From Datura wrightii (taxonomy: Eukaryota > Streptophyta > Magnoliopsida > Solanales > Solanaceae): 64,000 bases of DNA. The notes under the pieces were generated by a model. It was not told the DNA's origin and did not search any database. It saw nothing but the letters and a program-made list of their open reading frames with translations. Below are positions 22,912 to 33,548 of the stretch, in pieces (position 1 is the stretch's first letter; each line of letters opens with the position of its first letter). The stretch spans positions 126,427,501 through 126,491,500 of the forward strand of contig JASDFA010000010.1 of assembly GCA_035772735.1 (NCBI GenBank), in the 5' to 3' direction. The position numbers and the translations under genes are program-made.

Positions 22912-23256
22912 ATAATATTACATAAAATTAAGACAGATAAAATATTATTTAACTGACATTAAAATTTTTGAGAGTATTGAAAAGCATGTTTGGCAATAGA
23001 TATCCCTAATAAAAATTAAAGATAACATATATAAAGGGTAAAAATTAACTTGTGTCATTGAATTTATATTTTGGGGCATAATTTTATTTGCTTTAACGTA
23101 TAATTTGTGTGTTAAAAATTTCTTAAGACATAACATTCTAAAATATTTATACCTTATAAGGCATATTTTGTGCCTTGTTGCAAAAACTTTTTTTTGTTTT
23201 ATGGTGTAAGTTATGCCTTTGGCATAAATTGTTTTTCGTTGGAGCACAATTATGCC

Positions 23257-23850
23257 AGGCAAGGCATAAATTGAATAAATATTTAAGTTTTTAAAAATTG
23301 TGTCTTATATTCAATTTATGTCTTTCACACGTAACTTTTCAATATTAATAATATTGAAACTTTATCGTATATCCAAATTTTATTGGGGTAAAGCATAAAT
23401 TGGATGAATCCTTTTAGTTCTTTTTTAATTGTGCCTTATAGTCAATTTTTGTCTTTTCAAGCGTAACTTTTGCAACCTTAATAATATTGAATCTTTACCA
23501 GTGTAAGGCATAAATCGGATATTTTTTAGAATTTGTGCCTTATATTCTACTTTTGTCTTTTCAGGCACAACTTTTCAACCTTAATAATATTGAAACTTTG
23601 TCGTATATAGAAATTTTACCGGGCAAGGCACAGATTAGATAAATGTTTTAATTTTTTGAATTTGTTCCTTGTATTTAATTTACGTCTTTCCGGACGTAAC
23701 TTTGCAACCTTTATAATATTGAAATTTTGCCGTATATTTAAATTATGTTGTGTAAGGCATAATTTGGATAAATATTTTCATATTATAAAATTATGTCTTA
23801 TATTGAATTCCTGCCTTTTTAATTGTAAGTGTTTGATATGTAGACTTTGC
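23257..23850. repeat. About 123-bp tandem array, 5 copies
   Basis: Copies begin with a GTAAGGCATAAATTGGAT-like word at about 23,258, 23,388, 23,502, 23,622 and 23,752 (spacings 114-130 bp). Each also holds TTGTGCCTTAT, GTCTTTTC, GTAACTTTTCAA and TTAATAATATTGAAA. Frames crossing it are by-products. Confidence 0.75.
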
Positions 23851-24261
23851 CAACTGTGTCGTGTTCTCAAAATATGTCGATTCAGTCATAAGCTGGATAA
23901 AACTTCTCCAAAGTTGGCAATTTATTTTTTTATTACAATGATTGTGCATTTCTTCTTTTTTTTTTCCCTCTTCTTTCTTTTTATGTATGATGTTGATGCT
24001 TTTCACTAAGCTTATATTTTCCATTTTTATGATGCAGGTTATTTGATCTCTCAGTTCTACTTTGTCTAACTATTTTTCTATCATGGTAGATGTTTATCAT
24101 TTTCTTAATATTTTTAAATTTTAATATTATTTACTTACATAAGTTCTTGATTTTTATTTATTTGTTTATTTACAGGATGGAGATCAGTTGTTCAAGTTTG
24201 AATATTAATTTGAAGCACATGGTCACTGGAGTAGTGATATCAAATTCTAGTGATATTAAAA

Positions 24262-24800
24262 AGATGAAATTATACCCCAAAGACACAAGTTATGGCATAA
24301 GCGTAAAAAGTTTATTAGATGGAAAAAGAAATCATATCTCAAAAGCACAAGTCATGGCGTACGACATAAGTGTAAAAAAATTATTAGATGAAAAAAAAAA
24401 TTATGCCCCAAAGACACAAGTCATGGCATAAGACATAATTATAAAAAGTTTATTAGATAGAAAAAAATAAAATCATGCCCCAAAAGCACATGTCATGGCA
24501 TAAGGCATAAGTGTAAAAAATTTATTAGATGAAAAAGAAAAATGAAATTATGCCCCCAAAAAGGCACAAGTGCATAAAAGCATAAGTGTAAAAAGTTTAT
24601 TAGATTAAAAAAAAAATCATGCCCCAAAGGCACAAGCCATGACATAAGAAATAAGTGCAAAAAATTTATTAGATGGAAAAAAAATAAAATCATGCCCCAA
24701 AAACACAAGTCATGACATAAGACATAAGTGTAAAAAGTTTATTAAATGGAAAAAAAAATTAAATCATGCCCCAAAGACACATGTCATGGCATAAGGCGCA
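24262..24800. repeat. About 73-bp tandem array, 8 copies
   Basis: The core ATGCCCCAAAGACACAAGTC with CATGGCATAAG and AAGTTTATTAGATGG recurs at about 24,275, 24,335, 24,404, 24,477, 24,553, 24,620, 24,693 and 24,768. A-run length varies between copies. Confidence 0.8.
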
Positions 24801-25056
24801 AGTTAAAGATGCAGGTCGTTTTGCATAAAAAAGACAGAGGATCTTCAGCATAAGCACAATTTAAGTAGCAGAATTTATGCCTTAGGCATAACTTGGTAAA
24901 AACTCATGCTTTGCGTTTTTTTTTTGGTTGTTGTTAAGGGTATTTTTGATCACTTTTTATTTACTTAAAGTGCAGAATGACAAAAATTAAAGACCACAAA
25001 TTTAAATGGCAAAAATTAAAGACCGCATCAATAAGAGCATTTATGCGAATGACCCG

Positions 25057-26700
25057 AACTTTTTCGTTGTTATTGTAATAGAATTTCACCAAAATAGCCG
25101 ATTTGAATTAAATTGATATCAATTCTTTTTCAGTTAAAATTGATTTCAAATAAAATTCAAAAATATTATTAATTTGAGGTAAAATTGAAATAAATTAGTT
25201 AATTAAACTTTTTAAATTTAACAAAATAAAATATATATTTATAAAAATGGATTATAAAGCGTAAATGACTAAAAATTGATAATTTTAAATAGTATTGCAA
25301 TTAAACCCTTATTTTTTGAAATAAATTAATTTTTAAATTACTAAATCATTTATACTTTTAGAAAATAATTATGTAATTAATATATATAAGAAAAATTAAT
25401 AATAAAAATTATTTACCAATATATAATATATACTAGGGTATATTTTCAAGTGAAATGACAAAATAGCACCAAAAAATAATTAGAAAAATATTTTTGACTT
25501 CGTAAATAATTATTTTACTCCGTTTAAAATTCCAAAAAGCTTAACAAATTAATTTCAAATATGGATGGTTAAATTGAATGCCAATTATTGTCTCATTCCT
25601 TGGTTAGGAATAATGGAAGATGGTCAAGGAAAAGAAATTGACGAACAAACTCCGATTTTGGCAAACCACCAATTCATCTCTTGTAAGTAAAATAAAATGG
25701 CATGAAGGTTGAGGAGTCATGGCTAGACTCTAGTATCGAGTTTCCTACATATCTCAGGTTGCACAAGAATCAGGCTAGGTATGTTTCGAGAGAAGCTGGA
25801 TTAACGCACGATTTAAATTTCAAAAAATGCCCTACTATTGAATTATTGAGAGACTAGAGAGCCCGAAAATGCGATCAATTATGGATTATTTTGAATATGA
25901 CCGAGCTCTGATATCGAGATTGTCTATATATCCCTTGGATTGGGAATCAGACCGCATATAGTTCGATTCAATATGTTGAAAAGACATTGCTTATAAAAAT
26001 ATACTTTTCGGTTTAAGGTAGATGACTTTGATTGTTCGAGTATGAAAAAGAGGTTTGCAACCTCTTAGCTATCAATGTGACATGCTTCATACTCATAATT
26101 AAAAATTTACACAAATATAATTTCCATATACCTCAAGTACGTTGTCACCTGAAGTTGAAATGAAGATCAATAATGCCCTAGTGCAAATTCAAAAATTACA
26201 CTAGATGTGAAACATAAAAGATGGTCGATTTACCTTTCCAGTAAAGTTACCTTGAACAGAAAAACCTACATGCTTACTTAAAAGTCTATAGTTTAAATGT
26301 AGTGAAAAGTGATCCTCAACTATCGCCTAAAGAGTTTGAAAGTCCTCTTCGGATAATTGCTCTAGTTTGTTGCTAAGAAAAAGATCCATGTTGTGTTTTG
26401 TCCTTCTTGGTGTAGTTTACACATATGGATTGTAGATTTTGTAAAATCTAAGATAAAATTGTTAGTAGAAAATGCAATATAAATATAATTGTAGTGGTGA
26501 CATTTTACAACACTTGACTAACTATGACAACCTAATATAATATGTCAGTTGTTTTGGGTAGATGCTGCAACAAAATCATTTATTTTAGGTGGAAACAATC
26601 TAAACAAATACTTGAAATAAAAGGTCCCATTTATGGGTTGCCCAATGTGTCACTATTTTAGGGTAGATGTCCTAGTTTGAAAATATTCGAAATAAGCGTT
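25057..26700. other. AT-rich DNA, no gene seen
   Basis: No protein-like frame. About 25,720-25,990 has two loosely related stretches (a TATCGAG..TTTCCTACATAT word and TATCGAG..TTGTCTATATAT), perhaps an old duplication. Confidence 0.4.
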
Positions 26701-26945
26701 CCACTTTTGGTGTGTAGTATTACACTTTACATGGGTAGCGTTCTAATTTACATGGGTGGCATTTCACTTTAAATGTGCAGATTTCCACTTTTGATAGGTA
26801 GCTTTTCATTTTTAGTGGGTAACATTTCACTTTTTGTACGTAGCATTCCAATTTTGGCGGGTAATATTCCACTTTTGGTAGGTAGTGTTCCAGCTTAATG
26901 TGTAGCATTTCATTTTTAGTGGATAGACTTCCACTTTTGGTTGGT
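26701..26945. repeat. 22-23 bp minisatellite, about 11 copies
   Basis: The unit approximates CCACTTTTGGTGGGTAGCATT with variants. It ends at the start of an LTR (26,949). The minus frame 26,720-26,956 gives a repetitive peptide with YPxK/KVxCYP units purely because the unit stays partly in frame. Confidence 0.75.
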
Positions 26946-26948
26946 AGC

Positions 26949-29089
26949 TGTAACACCCCTTACCTTCGTGTTAAGGTTTGAACCAGTCGTCTTATGTGAT
27001 TTGATCCGACCCCAAAAATTTTGGGTGATTGTTGAGTGTTTGGTGGACCTAAGCATGCATGGTAAAACGTTATGGAAATTTGGAGTTGATTAAAAATTAA
27101 AAAGATTAAGTTTCAAGATTTTACTTCGAGGTTTGGTGTGAGGTACGACCGTAGATTTGATGTATGGGTCATACCTTGAGTCATGGATGGTTTATGGCAT
27201 GAAGGAGCTACTATTTTAGCAAGTATTAAGCCATGTATGGGTCGTAGCTTAGTTGTAAATGGAAGGCAAGGAATGTATAGTGGGAAGTACGAACTGTGTG
27301 TTGAGTTCTTGAGAAAGGTCTAACTTTAAATAAGCATATATCCCAATCTACGAGGAACTAGAGGGTATTTTACCTATCTAATTAAATCTCCTTGGGTCTA
27401 GTTTCCATTAAAATAAATTGTTCGTCAATCCTAACAATTAGTTATGATCATTATACTGAAGCACTATTAAATAGGCATAGCTGGGCCACATATGAACCAC
27501 AAGTGAAATATACGGCCTGTACATGGGAGTCAAGTTGATGCAAGGTCTGGATTTTTGGGAGGCCAACTTATGGTCCCACATATGGCCTGCAAGTTCCACA
27601 AATCGTTACATGTTGGGGTTTGAGGACCGTAAGTGAGATTTTTTCAGCTTTGGTCCATTTTTCTCTTCATTTTCTCACTTCTAATCGACGCCAATAACTC
27701 TGAAATGCTCTCTCATGCTAAGTCTAGGTAAGAACTCTCCATGATCTTGAAATATCTATCTATAAATTTATACAAGATTCTAACACCAATTTCTCTACAC
27801 TCTCTAGTGGCTTCAAGAAATTTCTTCTAAGGATCAAGGCTTGAGTTTATGAGAAAATACTCTACCCATAAGGTAATTCTTCTTCCTAAATCCCTTGCAT
27901 GGGTTTAATTCTACCTCTTAGGGCGGTGCTAAGGTCGGGACTCATGGGATGGTGCTGGAAAGCCATGAATCCAAGCTACGACCTAAGGTTATGGGATGTC
28001 GGGGATGTTTTGGCATTGAGGTGAATAGGGTTATGATGATTGATGTTGTAATAGTTTTGATGTTGTGAATTAGATGTAGAAGGAGGTGGATGTTGGGACA
28101 CCCCACCCTTAGAGGGCTCAAGTCACTTTTGCCTTTTGGAAGTTGGAAGAATTGCCTCTTTAAGCTAGAGATTTGTCAAATAGATGTTAATTATGGATCC
28201 TACCTTAACTATGATTGTAGATTGACCTCTAGAAGGATTATCATTTCGTGGTATCAATTCTAAGATAGGAGATAAGGTATGTAAGGCTAAATCCATTTTT
28301 CTCAAAATGGCATGATCCCTCATATGTGAAATCCCTCCTCTTTGAGATTTTGACTGTCTATTATTCATGAAATGTTAAGAGTTTTCAACTTGATGAATAG
28401 TTCATATATATATATATGTGTCTCCTTATGCATTTCTCCTCGTCTCATGACTATCATTCTCATTTGTTATGGTTTTGAAGCTTATGGTTCCAGGTAAGTA
28501 GCTGTCTAGGTTCGTGAAACACTTTATTGTTGTATCAATTGCTATTAAAGTTCATTATATCTTCTAGTTGAGATTCTCTGTGTCTTTCATATGATTATGT
28601 CTAATGTTACAATGGTACATCATGCTTCATCAAATATGTCTAAAACTAAGAAATGCACAATGATCTCAAATGCCTACAAGATCATGAACCTCAAAGAATG
28701 GGAGTACCCACATGATTGATCACACCTTGATAAAATTAAGATAAATGATATATGATCATGTAGAACATGAAGGCCCTAGGGGTGGTGGATAATGACCTAT
28801 CATATGATACTAACATCATAACAATCAAAGGCCCAAATGTGGTAGATATCATCCCAAGACAATATTCATGCCTAGCATGAAGGGCCCGGGATACAGTAGA
28901 TAGTATCCGTAAATGTTAAAGAAAGATAAGATGATATTACCAAAGGACTAAGAAACATATGTAAAATCTCTAAGTTATGCATAATAAACCCAGAAAGGTA
29001 CCACCTAGTCTTTACGATCATGTTTCTAATTTCATAATGCTATTTATGCTTATTATTTACCTTACATTATTATTGTCTGTCTTATTATA
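26949..29089 (+). repeat. LTR-type sequence, 5' end TGTAACACCCC
   Basis: It begins TGTAACACCCCTTACC, the usual start of a Solanaceae Ty3/gypsy LTR, and runs to the edge of element A at 29,090. About 28,766-28,905 holds three spaced AAGGCCC..GTGGATA-type units near 60-70 bp apart. No coding region is seen. The 3' part was probably displaced by element A. Confidence 0.5.
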
Positions 29090-29444
29090 TGTCAAGACCC
29101 GAGTTGGGACCCCGAATCGAGACATGAGACCTAGAACCACGAATGGCTCCAAGTCGATCCATGCCATGAACATAACAACTAAAGAGCATATGTTAAAGCG
29201 GAAACTGATAACTTAAACATGAATAAGCGGAAGTCTGAGTAACATAAAACGTATATCAGATGATACATCACAACGTAAAATCTCAAAGCTGAATATACTA
29301 GTCTATGTTTGAAAAACCTCTATTAACTGATGAGATACTGGGACAAGCCCGCCAACTATCTCCAAGTATGAAATAAAACTGACATGATCAAGATAACTAA
29401 ATGAAGGTCTCCGGGAGATAAGGACTCACCCAATAGGGCTAATT
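29090..29444 (-). repeat. Element A: 3' LTR fragment
   Basis: In minus orientation this ends GGGTCTTGACA at 29,090. Its first 195 bp (29,090-29,287) match the fragment at 36,006-36,203, which carries a PBS, so the two are LTRs of one element. It is cut at 29,444 by a plus-strand LTR, and on that LTR's far side the sequence is protease, not LTR. Confidence 0.65.
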
Positions 29445-29606
29445 TGTTATACCCCGTAAGATTCCTGACACCTAGATGACCTATTCGCACGTTGGTTAAG
29501 CATATTTGGAAGCCATACGTTCTAGAGAAAGGCCCCGGAAAGGATCAGACGGGTAACCCGTCGAACCATCACAGAAGGAGCCGAGGCAGAACCCCTCCGC
29601 GATGGC

Positions 29607-29680
29607 AACGTGTCACGGAGGTGGAGCCTCCGCGTTGGCTCCGTGACACGTTGGCCCTGTCCAGGCTCAAGTATATAAAG
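29607..29680 (+). promoter_or_regulatory. LTR stem-loop and TATA box
   Basis: AACGTGTCACGGAG (29,607-29,620) and CTCCGTGACACGTT (29,639-29,652) form a perfect 14-bp inverted repeat with an 18-base loop. The TATA box GTATATAAAG follows at 29,671-29,680, so transcription would start near 29,705. Confidence 0.55.
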
Positions 29681-30832
29681 CCCCACTTCGGTTTAATTTC
29701 ATTTAAAACATCATAATTTCCAGAGAACTCGCAGAAACAGAGAGAGAGACGAAGAGGGTTATATATTTTCGTCCAATTACGCTGCCAAACGTAGTCCAAA
29801 CTCAAATTAACCTCAGGTACAGAGGTATTTAGCAGCAGGGAGCATTCCTACGGATTTAGTTTCGCGAAATTCGGCCGACAAATCGTCGAGCTACCGGACT
29901 AAGGTAAGTGGAATTGCTCCAAACTAGTGTCTATGTGTTCCTAGCTGTGAAGTGAATACTTCTCCCTTCTGGACTTCGGAAAAATAGCAAGTTTTCGACT
30001 GTCTTTCGATAAGCCTAAGTTTAGGCTATAATTATATCGAAAGTGACGCCGTCCTTCAGAATAGTGTTGTATTTAGTACTAATTGACGTGTTTATGAATG
30101 CAGTTGGGGAGATTTAGCTGGAATACTGACCGAGCCTCGTCCGACAGTCGGATAACTCGAGGTTAAGGTATGTGAAGTTGTTCTTCGACAAGTTAGTAAG
30201 TCTTAGCTTGGTAAATCATAGTAAACTTCATATTTGAAGCTCTCGGAGTTGATTGTTGAGAATTAAGTGAGTCCAATAGATTCTGAGTTGTGTTGCCGTA
30301 TCGTATTCAGTTCGGAAGTTAGTAAAGCATGCGCCAAAGGGCGAGTTAGCATTTCAGATTTAGTATAACTTATTGTATGATTAGCAAGCATGTTATAGAA
30401 TAAAAAGAAATAGATTTTCAGAATATAAACTAGTAAAGTAAAATCAGATAGACAGACAGTTTTATGGCTACAGATTAGCCATTCAGACAGATAGTATCCC
30501 GGCTACAGATTAGCCAAACAGTTAAATGAAGATTTCAGAATCAGTATAATCAGTAAAGAATCAGTATAGTACATAAACAGATCAGAATAAGAAATCAGCT
30601 TTCAGATAGTCTTTTTCAGTTATACATGCTTGCTATTTATATGTGCTATTTGTTTGTTGAGACTTGATGTGGCGTGAGGGCACCTTATTGAGCGTCCTCG
30701 CGCCCCTGAGTTGGTAATCGTGTCGCCCACTGAGCAGATGGGTTTTACGTCACTCCAAGGAGTGGCATGCCGTCCCCAGCTTGGACGAAGATGGGATGAA
30801 GCTTTCCCCATAGCAGTCTGATCAGCATTACA

Positions 30833-30998
30833 GGTGCAGCTCCGGTTTCAGATAGCCCTGTTGAGTTTTGTGTCCAGGGAACCAGACCCTATCTGTTACT
30901 ATCTGTACATTCAGTTATTATAGGTGTAGCTCCGGTTTCAGGTAGCCCCGTTGAGTTGTGTCCGGGGATCCAGACCCTATCTGTTACTATCTACACAG
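30833..30998 (+). repeat. 90-bp tandem duplication within LTR
   Basis: A unit with GGTGCAGCTCCGGTTTCAG and CCAGACCCTATCTGTTACTA begins at 30,833 and again at 30,923. Confidence 0.75.
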
Positions 30999-32064
30999 GA
31001 GTCCTCCGGACCCAGACACAGTTGCTTATATCGGAAGCTATGGCCCGAGCCGGAGACCCAGGGGGCCGGTAGAGGAGATCCGAAGAGAGTAGATGAGTGG
31101 AGCGACTTATTTTTGGTTGGTTTTGACTCGGGTAGGGATATATAGATTGTTTTCTTACTTGGCGTCATCCGGCTTATGGGGGTTGGTATTGGCTCTTGCT
31201 TGCTACTTGTATGTTTATTTATGTGTTATATACTAGTTACTAGACAACAGGCCGTCGCGTTTACAGGTACGCCTCTGCCTTATCAGTACTGGAAGTATGA
31301 TTCAGTTCTTATCAGCTTCTTCAGATAACAGTTATCTCCTGCCATACAGTTTTGCTAGATATGCTATCTATATTCAGTTGTCTCAGCTATATTATTTCAG
31401 TTGCTTTGCATACTCAGTACCAGTGGTACTAACGCCCAGTGGGGCGCTGCATTACTTGCCTGCAGATACCCATAGACGAGGAGGCGATCCCTCGTGATCC
31501 TAGCCAGCGCAGAGTCGTCAGCTCCTGTCATCCGGAGAATGATATTTCAGAGGTTTATATCATTTCCTTTCGTTGTACAATACGAGTAGGTCGGGGCCCT
31601 GTCCCGACCATCTTATCGGTGTTCCTAGAGGCTTACAGTCTGTATATATTTCCCTGTGGTCAGTTGAGCCGACCATGTGAGACCGTGCAGTTTGTTATAG
31701 CTGTTTAGCATTTCAGTTTATGTTGGCCGTGTGAGGCCTGAATTTGACAGTAGTGGTGACCTTGCCGGTCACGTAGCCTTATAGTAGTCTTGTGTTGAGT
31801 TACAGATAACTAGACAGCATGGTGGCCTTGTCGGCCTGCATAGGCTCCCTTATATTGACATGTTTCTGGTTAGCTGTCATTACAGGTGGCTATAGGCCCA
31901 ATTGGCCGGAGGCTGTGTTTACAGCCGTTATATAGCCCTTTGTTTCCAGAAATCTAAGTTAGAGCTAGCCAGGAACCAGAGGTGCTCAGGCTCAGTAGTC
32001 TAGCAGTTCAGGTCCTAGTAGGGCACAGGTGCCAGTCATACCCCCCCTAAGGCGGGGCGTGACA

Positions 32065-32340
32065 TAACTAGACTGAGGTGACTCTCTAAAGACTGTTATA
32101 GGATAATTTCTATATACCCGTTGAGCTATAACTAACTTACTGACTGGAGTAAAGATTGAAAAGAATTATGACATGGTTTCGGGACTGACTACGAAACTAA
32201 CAACAATATAAAGAGTTACAAAAGAAAAGATAGCCCCTGGATCTAATAATGCATACACATCAAGATGGAGTACTCGTAACATACCAGTGACCACATCGGG
32301 AGAGACCTCCTGCTCCTAACAAGATGATAGTGCATAAAAT
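32065..32340 (-). pseudogene. Element A: protease fragment
   Basis: The minus strand encodes DVVTGMLRVLHLDVYALLDP, then GAIFSFVT and AQRVYRNYPITV. LDPGA is the variant of the retropepsin catalytic DT/SG motif used by these plant Ty3/gypsy elements. The domain stops at 32,065, where the solo LTR begins; RT, RNase H and integrase of A are absent from the window. Confidence 0.7.
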
Positions 32341-33535
32341 CTATTCTGACGCTGGCCACCACCTACATAGTGGATGCACCCTGCTGAGCTGAGCGTGCTA
32401 GTGGAGCTGCTGAATTGGTGGCTGGGTCACGACCGCTATGATGGCCTGATCTATCTGAGGGGCAGTCTTTGAGTATATGCCCGGGCTTTCCATACTCGAA
32501 GCATGCGCCTGAACCCGCTAAGAACTCTCCTGTGTTCCTTTTACCACATCTCCTATAAGTTGGAATGCTGGACTCTCCTGACATGCTCCCCTGACCTCTA
32601 GAGCCTGATGCTCTACCCCTCTGTTCACGCCTAGGTCTGGATGAAACACTGGCTGATGATGGAGCTAGGGCTGACGAGCTCTAGTGGGATTGATGGCAAT
32701 GTCCTCCACCGGACTTTTACTGGAACTATCCATAACTCCCTGTCCTGTCCCTCTTGGCCTCTCTCTCCTTCTCCTTCATCTGCTCCGCCTCTTTCTGTTG
32801 GGTGTATATGACCAACCGTGAGAAATCTAGGTTACTGTTCAGTATAATGGTTTTGCACTCCTTGACCAGCGAATCTACTACTCTATTCACAAACTTGCTC
32901 ATACGAGCCCTCTGATCCACAACCATCTCCAACGCGTACTTGAACAACCTGGTAAACTCCAAGGCATACTCTTGAACTGTCTTGTGGTTCTGCTTCTAGT
33001 TAACGAACTCTGCTGCCTTTACCTCCCTCAACTCTCTAGTGAAGAACCTGTCCAAGAAAGTAGTCATGAACTCATCCCAACTTAGGGGAACTACTCCTAC
33101 TGCCCTACTCTCCTTCCACTAACGGAATCATATGTAAGCAACCCCCTTCAGCTGATAGGAGGCTAAATATTCACTCTCCTTTCTGGTTACCCCCATAATC
33201 TGAGTGATTTTATGTACCTCCTCAATCCTCAATAACTCATTCAGGTCCTCATCCACCTTCGGCCTCAGAAACTCAGGTGGGTCATCTTGAGAAAATCCCG
33301 TACTCTAGCCGCTGCTGCATTTCCATTCCCGGGAACATGACCACTACTTGCTGGTTGACCTGCGTGGTCATGGCCTATGCCAACATCTAAAATGCTACTC
33401 TAAACTCGTCATGAGTGACCTGATCGGGCAAAGGATCCACTGGTGCTGGCGGGACTTGCTCTGCCCATCTCCATTGCCATTGTCATGGCCATTTCTGTTG
33501 CCATTCCTTCTACCATTCACTTGGTGTGGAGGCAT
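32341..33535 (-). pseudogene. Element A: gag remnant
   Basis: Gag packages element RNA. The start ATG is at 33,533-33,535 (MPPHQVNGRRNGN). Further pieces are EFTRLFKYALEMVVDQRARM, SRLVIYTQQKEAEQMKEKE and, at 32,462-32,505, a CCHC zinc knuckle reading CFEYGKPGHILKDC. Its second Cys is Tyr, which would abolish zinc binding. Stops and shifts split the frame. Confidence 0.75.
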
Positions 33536-33548
33536 ATTTTTACAAATG

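Larger units (their letters stand above)
22545..25056. mobile_element. GCATAA-rich non-autonomous element (putative)
   Basis: The stretch begins GGGTCATTTAGGAGCA and ends with the complement of CGGGTCATTCGCATAAATG, so GGGTCATT would be the inverted terminus. It is dense in GGCATAA/TTATGCC words and contains two tandem arrays. AAAAATTAAAGACC words occur near the right end and a similar one near 23,010. No transposase and no clear target-site duplication are seen, so the boundaries are tentative. It abuts the RRP5-like promoter. Confidence 0.45.
29445..32064 (+). mobile_element. Solo LTR, 2,620 bp, on a deletion junction of element A
   Basis: Ends are TGTTATACCCCG and GGCGGGGCGTGACA. It is the same subfamily as the solo LTR at 8,700. 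Flanking five-mers are TAATT and TAACT, similar but not identical. The left flank is element A LTR and the right flank is element A protease, so the flanks were not originally adjacent. Confidence 0.8.

Noticed and set aside
23656..24024. Overlapping frames of 117 and 77 residues on both strands
   Set aside because: They run through the GCATAA-type repeat region; amino-acid pattern follows the repeat units.
22545..25056. Confident DNA transposon with GGGTCATT inverted termini
   Set aside because: Only about 8 terminal bases match and the flanks CCCATAACA and GAACTTTTT do not form a duplication, so it is kept as tentative.
26720..26956. Repetitive minus-strand peptide with KVxCYP units
   Set aside because: Translation of the 22-23 bp minisatellite.
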